Position numbers and translations under genes: made by a program. 64,000 nt of DNA. It comes from Candidatus Saccharimonadales bacterium. Lineage in GTDB: Bacteria; Patescibacteriota; Saccharimonadia; Saccharimonadales; Saccharimonadaceae. The notes below the pieces were generated by a model, which worked only from the letters and a program-made list of their open reading frames with translations, did no database searches and was not told where the DNA came from. Positions 53,609-61,049 of this stretch are shown one piece after another. Where the stretch lies: assembly GCA_039928925.1 (NCBI GenBank), contig JBDSSF010000003.1, positions 62,001 to 126,000 on the forward strand, read 5' to 3'. Every line of letters begins with the position of its first letter. The stretch's first letter is position 1.

Positions 53609-55009
53609 ATGACAGACGTGCGGAAACTTATAATAAAGAACGGGCAGTTTAAAGGTGACTCGGTAGTTTACGTTATGTCTCGTGACCAGAGAGTGCAAGA
53701 CAACCATGCACTTCTAGCCGCACAGGAGCTTGCGATCACCGAAAAAGTGCCCCTCTATGTATTATTTGTACTCCAACTAAAACACTCACGAAGCCGCGAA
53801 CACTATGTATTTATGCTAGATGGGCTTAAAGAGGTTGCGGCAGATCTTCAATCACATAATATATCTTTTATTATGCGCAGTGGCAACGCAACGGAAGCCG
53901 TTACGAGTATCGTAAAAGGGGTTAATTGTGGAGCATTATTTTTTGATTTTAGCCCTTTAAGATATGCCCGCGCAACAATAAAACAGATTGCAGGCAAGGT
54001 GAACTGCCCAGTCACAGTTGTCGATACGCATAATAGTATCCCCTTATGGGTTACTTCGAACAAGCAGGAGTTTGCTGCGCACACTATAAGGAGAAAGGTA
54101 CACCAACATTTAAGTAAGTTCCTTGTTGCACCCGCACCAATCAAGCAGCATCCTTTTAGTGCAAACCAACTTGATAATATGAGTTTCGATAAAGCACTTG
54201 CATTTATAGATACAATACCAGCCTCAGGTATTACTATTAGCCATAAGTCTGGTGAAAAGGCAGCGCGAAAACATTTAGAAAAATTTCTAGAAAAAGACTT
54301 AGATCAATATGCTCTTCTTAGAAATGATATCGTCAATGACCATCAAAGTGGACTTAGCCCATACCTTCACTTTGGTCAAATTTCATCGCTACGGGTGGCA
54401 ATTGAAACAATGGCCCAAGTAAAACAACCCCCATTACTATTTGAGATGAATAAACTTGCACAAGGTAGTGGTGTCACAAGTGCGATTGATGGTATGAACG
54501 CGCTCCTTGAAGAGATGATTGTTAGAAAAGAACTATCTGATAATTTCTGTTTTTATAACGAAAACTATGACTCAATCGAAGGTGCGCCTGCATGGGCGAT
54601 AGACTCTCTTAAAAGTCACCTGGCCGATCCTCGAGAGCATGTATATGAGCTTGGTGACTGGGAGGCATGCAAAACGCATGATGATATATGGAATGCCGCA
54701 CAAATGGAAATGATGAAAACAGGTAAAATGCACGGTTACCTACGAATGTACTGGGCGAAGAAGATTCTTGAATGGTCAACATCACCTGCCGCAGCAATAA
54801 AAACCGCGGTCTACCTTAACGATAAATATTCTATAGATGGTGGTGACCCTAACGGTTATGTGGGAATACTTTGGTCAATCGCTGGTCTCCATGATCGTCC
54901 ATGGTTCGAGCGAACTGTATTTGGAAAGATCCGTTTTATGAATGCAGCCGGTCTACGACGCAAATATGATGTCGACAAATACATCCATCGGATTAAACTA
55001 CTCCCATGA
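53609..55009 (+). CDS. phr: Class II CPD photolyase
   Basis: 466 residues. Class II signatures: M-S-R-D-Q-R-V-Q-D-N-H-A-L near 24-36, Y-L-H-F-G-Q-I-S near 251, R-K-E-L-S-D-N-F near 308, W-N-A-A-Q-M-E-M and R-M-Y-W-A-K-K-I-L-E-W near 365-390, D-P-N-G-Y-V-G near 412. Repairs cyclobutane pyrimidine dimers with blue light using FAD. TATAAT 7 nt upstream implies a leaderless mRNA. Its presence suggests an environment or host exposed to light. Confidence 0.93.
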   Translation: MTDVRKLIIKNGQFKGDSVVYVMSRDQRVQDNHALLAAQELAITEKVPLYVLFVLQLKHSRSREHYVFMLDGLKEVAADLQSHNISFIMRSGNATEAVTSIVKGVNCGALFFDFSPLRYARATIKQIAGKVNCPVTVVDTHNSIPLWVTSNKQEFAAHTIRRKVHQHLSKFLVAPAPIKQHPFSANQLDNMSFDKALAFIDTIPASGITISHKSGEKAARKHLEKFLEKDLDQYALLRNDIVNDHQSGLSPYLHFGQISSLRVAIETMAQVKQPPLLFEMNKLAQGSGVTSAIDGMNALLEEMIVRKELSDNFCFYNENYDSIEGAPAWAIDSLKSHLADPREHVYELGDWEACKTHDDIWNAAQMEMMKTGKMHGYLRMYWAKKILEWSTSPAAAIKTAVYLNDKYSIDGGDPNGYVGILWSIAGLHDRPWFERTVFGKIRFMNAAGLRRKYDVDKYIHRIKLLP

Positions 55010-55218
55010 AAGTTGGTTCAGAAGTAGGTTGGCTCTGGATAGGATCACTCACGACAGGTGTGATTAAAGAGATACATCCTAACCGCCATGAAATCATCAG
55101 TAAGGGTAAACTAATAGTACGAAATGGAACAATGGAAGATCCTGCGTTGGTAATTATGCACAGCAATGGTTCTTTGGTTTTAAAGCTTCAACATGAGGTA
55201 CAAGAATTAAGAAAATAA
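55006..55218 (+). CDS. DUF2945-like (hypervirulence-associated TUDOR) small protein
   Basis: 70 residues, ATG overlapping the photolyase stop by 4 nt. Predicted SH3/TUDOR barrel: G-S-E-V-G-W-L-W ... T-G-V-I-K-E-I-H, K-G-K-L-I-V-R-N-G-T, D-P-A-L-V-I and S-L-V-L-K-L. This pattern fits DUF2945. Function unknown. Coupled to the photolyase. Confidence 0.62.
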   Translation: MKVGSEVGWLWIGSLTTGVIKEIHPNRHEIISKGKLIVRNGTMEDPALVIMHSNGSLVLKLQHEVQELRK

Positions 55219-55276
55219 GAATACGTCATCATTCTATTTTGTTAATATTATTAAGCTTTAGCAGTATACTAAGATC

Positions 55277-55660
55277 ATGATTAAAACATCAAACCGTTCA
55301 ACTGCTTCCGCAGTCCCTGCTCCAAATATAAAACTTATTTCCTTGTTTTTACGATTAGGGTTGGCTTTTACATTCGCCTATGCCGCAATCGATGCACTAC
55401 TAGAGCCAGAAGCTTGGGTCGCTTACATTCCGAGCTTTAGCGCAAACTTCATTAACGCTAAGCTTGCACTCGATATACTATCTGTAGCCCAATTAGTACT
55501 GGTTGTGTTTTTACTATTTAAGATACAAATTAAGTTTTGCGCACTGGCAGCTATCGCTTTTCTAGTTGGCCTGACGGTCTTCAATCTCCCTACGTTTTTT
55601 ATTACTTTCAGGGATATTGGGCTAGCTCTAGCGGCCGTTGCCTTATTCTACACTGAGTAG
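55277..55660 (+). CDS. DoxX-like small membrane protein
   Basis: 127 residues with four helices (about 20-40, 58-80, 82-100, 105-124). L-F-L-R-L-G-L-A-F-T-F-A-Y-A-A-I-D-A at the first helix resembles DoxX/DoxD-like proteins. TATACT 6 nt before the ATG, so leaderless. Exact role unknown. Confidence 0.65.
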   Translation: MIKTSNRSTASAVPAPNIKLISLFLRLGLAFTFAYAAIDALLEPEAWVAYIPSFSANFINAKLALDILSVAQLVLVVFLLFKIQIKFCALAAIAFLVGLTVFNLPTFFITFRDIGLALAAVALFYTE

Positions 55661-55718
55661 CCTCTTTAATTGATACTGTTTTCAGGCCTAAAAGTGTTCT
55701 GTTTGGGAATTATACCCA

Positions 55719-56324
55719 TTACTTATGTGCGTATAATGCATTCACCGCGTGCGCATGGTATCCACGAGCAGCAGCGTGCTTCATATTACACTTACTAATC
55801 GTTTCAATGATAGTCTTTGCTTCACTATAGCGATAAACCTTTTGATCATATCCAGTGATCGTATTGATGAGATCGTTCATTGAGCCAATGTTATCGTATC
55901 CATCTATAAAGAATTTACCTGCTGACGGAAAAACAACTACGTTTACGATTGGTGACTTTACTTTACTGCCAAGTACCGCAAGCAATGCTTTAATATGGGC
56001 GTTGTTTTGCTCTACTGGATTTGGCTGAATGTTAAATCTACTTTTAAACAAAACTTGCGTAAACAATTTTCTAACTTTTGATGCATATATCCAACCTAAA
56101 TGGGATTTTGTTTCTATGCAAAAAATACCATAAAGCGAGACAACAATATGATCTATTTGTGACGAACCTATACGGCCATCGTATGGCAATAGAATATCGT
56201 TCAGCACAGCATAGTCTCCAGCGGGAAAGCTTTTCGTTAATTGCAGTTCCACGTATCGCTCATCAATATCAGCGAAGTAGGAGATCTTATTTATATTATG
56301 TGGTGTGCGAAATAATGATTTCAT
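55719..56324 (-). CDS. NERD-domain (nuclease-related) protein
   Basis: 201 residues. N-terminal NERD fold: Y-A-V-L-N-D-I-L-L, G-S-S-Q-I-D-H-I-V-V-S, and G-I-F-C-I-E-T-K-S-H-L-G-W-I near 69-82, the D ... E-x-K catalytic triad of the restriction-endonuclease-like fold. The C-terminal half is an unassigned extension. NERD proteins are often part of DNA processing or defence genes. Lies just upstream of the IS insertion, with its start 66 nt from the target duplication. Confidence 0.8.
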   Translation of the reverse strand: MKSLFRTPHNINKISYFADIDERYVELQLTKSFPAGDYAVLNDILLPYDGRIGSSQIDHIVVSLYGIFCIETKSHLGWIYASKVRKLFTQVLFKSRFNIQPNPVEQNNAHIKALLAVLGSKVKSPIVNVVVFPSAGKFFIDGYDNIGSMNDLINTITGYDQKVYRYSEAKTIIETISKCNMKHAAARGYHAHAVNALYAHK

Positions 56325-56397
56325 ATATGTTTTTGTTTATTATAGATACTAATAGTTAAAATAACATAAATATTTACATAAGTCAATATATTGCTTA

Positions 56398-56415
56398 GGC
56401 AATTATATACTTGAC
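56398..56415 (+). repeat. Left terminal inverted repeat of the IS1595 element
   Basis: Starts GGCAATTA; preceded by target duplication ATTGCTTA. Confidence 0.9.
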
Positions 56416-56449
56416 ACACCTAACTTAGTTAGCTATACTAAGGATAGAT

Positions 56450-57340
56450 ATGGCAGAAGTTTCATCAATAATACAGTTTTACGAGAAGTTCAGAGATGAA
56501 CAAGTTTGTCGTGACTACCTCGAACAAGCTCGCTGGGATGGCGAACCGATCTGCCCCCACTGCGGTAGCTATAAAACATACAAGTTCACTAACGGTCGCC
56601 TGTTCAAGTGCGGTGACTGCAAGAAACAGTTCACTGTACGCGTAGGAACTATCTTTGAGGATAGCAAAATCTCTCTTCAAAAATGGTTCTTAGCGGTCTA
56701 TCTTGCCACATCATTGAAAAAGGGCATCAGCTCTGTCCAGTTGAGCAAGTACCTCGGCATCACACAAAAGACGGCATGGTTCATGTTGCAGCGTATTCGT
56801 TATGCTATCGAAAGTGGCAGCTACGACAAGCTAGGCGGCGAAGTTGAAATTGACGAGACATACGTTGGCGGCAAGAGCGAAAACCGCGCATACCAACCAG
56901 CGAAGCGAAAAGAAGTCGTCTTTGGCATGGTTGAACGTGACGGCAGTACAACTATCAAACATGTCAAAAGTTCTGGCGCTCGTATTCTGTTACCGACAAT
57001 CAAAGAAAACGTTAAACAAGGTTCGATGATTTATAGCGACCAGTGGCAAGCATACAAAACGCTGCCGTACCGTGGCTATCAGCATGCAGTCGTCAACCAT
57101 AGTGAACAGCAGTATGTCATTGGGCGTATATACACGCAGAACATCGAAAACGTGTGGTCGCAGCTAAAGCGCAGTGTCTATGGCGTGTACCACCATGTTA
57201 GTCCGAAGCATTTGCAGAAGTATTGCAGCGAGACCGAGTATCGCTATAACACACGCAGAATGACTGATGGCGAGCGGTTCGACGATTGGTTTGGCAATAT
57301 TAATAAAAGACTTGGGTATAAGGAGTTGATCAATGGTTAA
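56450..57340 (+). CDS. IS1595-family transposase
   Basis: 296 residues. N-terminal zinc ribbon (Cys35, 38, 54, 57), helix-turn-helix V-Q-L-S-K-Y-L-G-I-T near 96, then the DDE-like core: V-E-I-D-E-T-Y-V-G-G near 131-140, I-Y-S-D-Q-W near 194 and N-I-E-N-V-W-S-Q-L-K-R near 228. These are the ISXO2-type IS1595 motifs. Intact and presumably active. A TATACT box (56434-56439) lies about 10 nt upstream. Confidence 0.93.
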   Translation: MAEVSSIIQFYEKFRDEQVCRDYLEQARWDGEPICPHCGSYKTYKFTNGRLFKCGDCKKQFTVRVGTIFEDSKISLQKWFLAVYLATSLKKGISSVQLSKYLGITQKTAWFMLQRIRYAIESGSYDKLGGEVEIDETYVGGKSENRAYQPAKRKEVVFGMVERDGSTTIKHVKSSGARILLPTIKENVKQGSMIYSDQWQAYKTLPYRGYQHAVVNHSEQQYVIGRIYTQNIENVWSQLKRSVYGVYHHVSPKHLQKYCSETEYRYNTRRMTDGERFDDWFGNINKRLGYKELING

Positions 57341-58349
57341 TAAAAGTTTACCAGCACCACTAGAGGGTGAAAGTAAGATAGATATATTTCAAGGTCAAGA
57401 AGTCCGAAAGGTGTACTACAACGGCGAGTGGTGGCTTGTTATTAACGATGTTATCGCAAGACTTACAGATTCTAAAGACCCTGCTGGATATATTCGTGAT
57501 ATGCGTCGTCGCGGTGATGATGAGATTTCCAAACTGCTTGAGCCTGTGGAAAAAGGGGGTGGGCAATTTGCCGCGCCCCTTCGGCTTGAAATTGAAACAC
57601 TAGGTGGCGCGCAAAGAATGCTATGTATGAATATCGAAGGTATTTTCAGGCTTGTACAATCGATCCCAAGCAAAAAAGCTGAACCCTTCAAGCGCTGGTT
57701 AGCGAAAGTTGGCTTTGAGCGGATTCAGGAAATGGAAAATCCTGACCTAGCTGTTAAACGTGCCGTAGTGCTTTACAAAGCAAAGGGCTACTCTGATGAA
57801 TGGATTGAGAATCGTATCAGTAATAAGGCTAGTAGAATGGCTCTAACTTCGGCATGGAAGGAATATGGCATGGACAAGGCGCATCATATTGCCGTTCTTA
57901 CTGACGCGGTATCGATTAAGGCATTAGGTATTACAACAAATGACCATAAAGCATTCAAGGGACTTGTTGGCCAGAACTTGCGTGACCATATGACGCCTAT
58001 TGAAATGACATTGATGACACTCGGTGAACAAGCTACGACGCAAATCGTAAAAGCTAGAAAACCAGTTGGACTGGCGGCGCATCGTGTAGCAGCAACCGAA
58101 GGTGGCGGCATCGCTGGTAATGCACGAAAACAAATCGAGGAAGCAAGTGGCACGTCAGTTATTTCACCTATAAACTTCCTTACGGACAGACAGAAGCTAA
58201 ACAATGCCAAGAAGCTAGCAGAGCGCGTCAAGATTGACGATAGAAAACCGGCGCTCCCAGCCGACAAACCTCTCAAGATTGATATGGATATGGATAAGGC
58301 GCTCCAGCAGATTGTCCAAGCACCAAAACCCGAAAAAGACGCGGCGTGA
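57333..58349 (+). CDS. Bro-N domain protein, DinD-like, passenger gene
   Basis: 338 residues, ATG overlapping the transposase stop by 8 nt. Bro-N fold at about 20-120 (V-R-K-V-Y-Y-N-G-E-W-W-L-V-I-N-D-V, then F-K-R-W-L-A-K-V-G). The middle (about 195-245) reads K-A-F-K-G-L-V-G-Q-N-L-R-D-H-M-T, like the damage-inducible DinD protein. Bro-N proteins are common in phages and DNA viruses and bind DNA. Its role in the IS is unknown. Confidence 0.82.
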   Translation: MVNKSLPAPLEGESKIDIFQGQEVRKVYYNGEWWLVINDVIARLTDSKDPAGYIRDMRRRGDDEISKLLEPVEKGGGQFAAPLRLEIETLGGAQRMLCMNIEGIFRLVQSIPSKKAEPFKRWLAKVGFERIQEMENPDLAVKRAVVLYKAKGYSDEWIENRISNKASRMALTSAWKEYGMDKAHHIAVLTDAVSIKALGITTNDHKAFKGLVGQNLRDHMTPIEMTLMTLGEQATTQIVKARKPVGLAAHRVAATEGGGIAGNARKQIEEASGTSVISPINFLTDRQKLNNAKKLAERVKIDDRKPALPADKPLKIDMDMDKALQQIVQAPKPEKDAA

Positions 58350-58531
58350 TTGCCGTTGCACTCAATATTGTCGGCATCGTGTTGCTGTTTGTCGGCAATA
58401 TGATTGTCACGCAAGCAGTTACTCGTTATAACGCTGGAGGCAATCCGCGTTTTATTTGGGGCAATAGATTACAGGCAGTTGGGTTTGCATTGTCCTTGGT
58501 CGCGATACTATTGGGTGTGTTAAGTATGTAA
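58346..58531 (+). CDS. Small two-helix membrane protein, passenger gene
   Basis: 61 residues, GTG start overlapping the Bro-N stop by 4 nt. Two helices (about 3-24, 41-60) with a Arg/Asn-rich loop. The stop codon lies inside the right terminal repeat. No family recognised. Coupled translation suggests it functions with the Bro-N protein. Confidence 0.68.
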   Translation: MIAVALNIVGIVLLFVGNMIVTQAVTRYNAGGNPRFIWGNRLQAVGFALSLVAILLGVLSM

Positions 58532-58536
58532 TTGCC
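58519..58536 (-). repeat. Right terminal inverted repeat of the IS1595 element
   Basis: Reads GTTAAGTATGTAATTGCC on the plus strand; followed by target duplication ATTGCTTA. Confidence 0.9.
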
Positions 58537-58579
58537 ATTGCTTATTCTTTTTGATATTTTTGAGTGGTATAATCAGATT

Positions 58580-58984
58580 ATGTCTACCATAAGAAGGGAG
58601 TTACGAACATATCGTGATCGTGCTGAGTACCTAAAGTTAGCCGTCACAAAACGACGTCGTTTACTCAAGCTAAGAGCAATAGCGACCATGGGTAGTTCGT
58701 GCGTCATCTGCCACTATGACAAACATCCTGGCGTTTTAGATTTTCACCACGTTGATCCAACATCAAAGTTATTTGCTATCAGTGGTGGCGGGTTCTCTCG
58801 CTCATGGTCAGCTATAGAGCTTGAAATTAAAAAATGTATTCTTGTTTGCGCTAATTGCCATCGTGAGATTGAACTTGGCTTACATAAAAAAGAAGCTGTC
58901 GAGAAGTTATTTCAACAGCTTCATTTTCAAAAATCAACAAACAAACACTTGGCTCCGGCAGCTGGGCTCGAACCAGCGACCTAA
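58580..58984 (+). CDS. HNH endonuclease-like protein
   Basis: 134 residues from the ATG at 58580; TATAAT 6 nt before it implies a leaderless mRNA. Zinc site C41-x2-C44 and C90-x2-C93-H94, with the HNH metal residues D54-x-H56-H57 (L-D-F-H-H-V-D-P). Cleaves DNA; relatives include homing and restriction endonucleases. The last dozen codons run antisense through the 3' exon of tRNA-Asn and encode the artefact-like A-P-A-A-G-L-E-P-A-T, so the C-terminus is accidental. Outside the IS element but immediately next to it. Confidence 0.75.
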   Translation: MSTIRRELRTYRDRAEYLKLAVTKRRRLLKLRAIATMGSSCVICHYDKHPGVLDFHHVDPTSKLFAISGGGFSRSWSAIELEIKKCILVCANCHREIELGLHKKEAVEKLFQQLHFQKSTNKHLAPAAGLEPAT

Positions 58985-59262
58985 TCGTTACACGTATCCA
59001 CTATTTTCATAATGGCGTGGACTATCTCATCACCCACTCTTTCAAGTTAGGGTGCGGGGCGCTTCCCGCCCGATAAATCAGGAGGTACTTCCTCGCGGAA
59101 TAGTCTCTGAACCTTCAATATAATTACTTATAAAGCTTGGCTGCGGATCAGCATATCTATAAAAGACGTAGCTTTCCCGCAATTCACCCCGTTCTTCACC
59201 ACCAGATTACGCTGGTGGGCTGCAATTTACAGCGATCCGCTCTACCACTGAGCTATGCCGGA
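58950..59262 (-). tRNA. tRNA-Asn(GTT) interrupted by a group I intron
   Basis: 5' exon 59229-59262 (34 nt, ends in C-T-G-T of the anticodon loop), intron 58991-59228, 3' exon 58950-58990 with encoded CCA. Joined, the loop is CTGTTAA (anticodon GTT, Asn) with a perfect TCCGGCA/TGCCGGA acceptor and a G discriminator. The 5' exon alone looks like GTA because the intron begins with A. The exon matches the standard bacterial tRNA-Asn sequence well. Confidence 0.92.
58991..59228 (-). ncRNA. Group I intron (IC3-like) in tRNA-Asn
   Basis: 238 nt between positions U35 and U36. P1: exon G-C-U-G-U pairs with the internal guide GCAGC, giving the required U-G at the 5' splice site. Core elements in order: TTGCGGGAAA (P4 side), TCCGCAG-CCAAG (P4-P6), TTCAGAGACTA (P7 5' strand) and GATAGTCC (P7 3' strand). 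The last base is the omega G (ACGTG|TAACG). No ORF inside. Self-splicing in vitro is expected. Confidence 0.9.
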
Positions 59263-59308
59263 TTACGGCCAAGAATTTGGTTGTCGATTTATCAATGTAC
59301 AAGGGTCA

Positions 59309-59698
59309 TTATACCTGTTCTGCCTCTGGTTGGTCAAGTATGTTCAGAGCACCTTTTAGAACTTCAAGTTGTTGCTGTGATTCAACTGATGTTTCGTCTG
59401 CTCGTTTATCGACTTCTGATTTTAGCCACGCTATATGGCTGTCTCGAACCGCGTGTGTTTTTTTCACTTCAGCTGGACCGGCTATAACCATTTCGAGTGA
59501 ACGTGCAGAGTGAGTAGTTTTGCGTAAGAACCCTCGTGTGATTAAGCCGTCAATATGAGTGGCAACTGTTGAAACAGACTTATACTCAAGTGCGCGCATA
59601 ACTTCACGGTAGCTTGGGCCATAGCCAGTGCCTTTGATAAAACCATCTATGAAACTAAGTAGTTCTCGTTGCTTTTTTGTTGGTCTTTGTTGTTCCAT
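59309..59698 (-). CDS. LexA-type HTH protein without a protease domain
   Basis: 129 residues from the second Met (59698). Residues 1-65 are the LexA winged helix: R-E-L-L-S-F-I-D-G-F, P-S-Y-R-E-V-M-R-A-L, S-V-S-T-V-A-T-H-I-D-G-L and G-F-L-R-K. The rest is a charged helix; the S24/LexA self-cleavage domain is absent. It should bind DNA but cannot be inactivated by RecA-stimulated cleavage. Its 5' end overlaps the O-antigen-ligase-like gene by 44 nt. Confidence 0.75.
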   Translation of the reverse strand: MEQQRPTKKQRELLSFIDGFIKGTGYGPSYREVMRALEYKSVSTVATHIDGLITRGFLRKTTHSARSLEMVIAGPAEVKKTHAVRDSHIAWLKSEVDKRADETSVESQQQLEVLKGALNILDQPEAEQV

Positions 59699-61007
59699 GA
59701 ATTTCCTTTCCTGCAATCGCAACAGCCGCTAGACCAAACCAAACAATTGAAACAGTATCGTCAGCCCAAACTGGTAATAACAGTCCAATGAAGGCAAGCC
59801 CTATACCGCTTGCAAAGAGGCCAAGCGCCAAATAATCACGTCTTTGTTTCCATAAGCGACCAAGAATGATAATAAATAGTGCGATAAATAAACCTAGCCC
59901 GAGCCAACCAGATTCATGCGCGACAAACAGATACTGGTTTTCGATAATGAGGCTATCATCACCAAACAGTGATGCGGAACCAGTACTACCGATACCCGCA
60001 CCAACTGGTTGTGTGACAACTCGACGCAGTCCATCACTAAGAGATGAGATGTGACCATCATTAGAACTAACACTACTTCCACCATTAGGATTTTTATGAA
60101 GAACAACATTTGATATTACTGAGTTATCTTTTGCTGCGACGAAGCCACCGACTAAAGCAAAAATAATAATTAGCGACATGATCCAAATTCGGCGAGAAAA
60201 CCGTGGTGCAAGTTTTATTACAATAACAAACGATGCCGCACCAATACCAGCAATGAGCGCACTTCTCGAATAGCTGACCCAAAGAGCCACGCTAGCCGCA
60301 AAAGCAAGCCAGTAAACAAAATAACGTATCCGAGGAATATCAAGCTTCTTCACTCGACTAAGTGAAAAAGCAGTCGCAACAGTAAGTACCATACCAGCAT
60401 ATGCACCTAACGGATTTGGCCCTCGGAGTGTACTATTGATACGAACGAAGCTAGCATTTTGATCAACCGTCATATACGGAACTATCGTATCATTACCGTA
60501 CCCAATGTATTTGAGAATGTCTGCTGGTAAAAATAACTGCATCACTGCAAACGTTACGACGACAAACGCTCCGAATGCACTCGTCCATAAGATCAATTTT
60601 CGATACCGTGGAGCAATCTTTACAAGAATATATACAAGCGAAAAGAATAATACATAGCGTAAATCAATCGCCAGCCCAGCGCTTGTTTCACTGATACTGT
60701 GACGAAATGCAACTGCAAGTATTAAATGTAGCGCCCCATATGCGGCAACTAGCCGTAATAAGATGTCCTGTGATAACTCTATCCACATCTTGCGGTTACT
60801 AATAATTATAATAACGATGACAGACGCGACTAAAAGAAGGATTTCTTTCCATGATTTTATAAGTAAAGTGTAGTCAGGAAATAATGTTCCTAGCCCAACG
60901 CTTAGTGGTGCATGAACAACAATACCCGCAAAGACCACGATCAATATGAGGCCAAATACTTTCTCTGAAACACTTAGTTTCTTACCTGGATCGTGACTAT
61001 CTACCAT
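59655..61007 (-). CDS. O-antigen ligase/polymerase-like membrane protein
   Basis: 450 residues with about 12 membrane helices. The segment R-G-P-N-P-L-G-A-Y-A-G near 204-214 and R-S-A-L-I-A near 255 are typical of the Wzy/WaaL_O-ant_lig family, together with a large extracytoplasmic loop (about 290-345) containing G-A-G-I-G-S-T-G. It would join or polymerise cell-surface glycans. Divergent from the sugar transferase at 61050, pointing to a glycan locus. TACACT 7 nt before the ATG suggests a leaderless mRNA. Confidence 0.82.
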   Translation of the reverse strand: MVDSHDPGKKLSVSEKVFGLILIVVFAGIVVHAPLSVGLGTLFPDYTLLIKSWKEILLLVASVIVIIIISNRKMWIELSQDILLRLVAAYGALHLILAVAFRHSISETSAGLAIDLRYVLFFSLVYILVKIAPRYRKLILWTSAFGAFVVVTFAVMQLFLPADILKYIGYGNDTIVPYMTVDQNASFVRINSTLRGPNPLGAYAGMVLTVATAFSLSRVKKLDIPRIRYFVYWLAFAASVALWVSYSRSALIAGIGAASFVIVIKLAPRFSRRIWIMSLIIIFALVGGFVAAKDNSVISNVVLHKNPNGGSSVSSNDGHISSLSDGLRRVVTQPVGAGIGSTGSASLFGDDSLIIENQYLFVAHESGWLGLGLFIALFIIILGRLWKQRRDYLALGLFASGIGLAFIGLLLPVWADDTVSIVWFGLAAVAIAGKEIHGTTKTNKKATRTT

Positions 61008-61049
61008 AGCATCTAGTGTAACGTAAAAAATGGTATAATAGCAGCACTA

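Larger units (their letters stand above)
56398..58536 (+). mobile_element. IS1595-family element with passenger genes, intact ends
   Basis: 2139 bp. The left end (56398-56415, GGCAATTATATACTTGAC) and right end (58519-58536) are imperfect 18-bp inverted repeats (about 16 of 18 match). Both ends are flanked by the same 8-bp target duplication ATTGCTTA (56390-56397 and 58537-58544), the length known for IS1595. It carries the transposase, a Bro-N/DinD-like gene and a small membrane protein gene in one overlapping operon. Perfect duplications mean a recent insertion. Confidence 0.92.

Noticed and set aside
58950-58984. Conserved C-terminus A-P-A-A-G-L-E-P-A-T in the HNH protein.
   Set aside because: It is the antisense translation of the tRNA 3' exon, a well-known annotation artefact.
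59229-59262. tRNA-Tyr (GTA) reading of the 5' exon.
   Set aside because: Intron removal restores GTT, and the body lacks the long variable arm usual in bacterial tRNA-Tyr.
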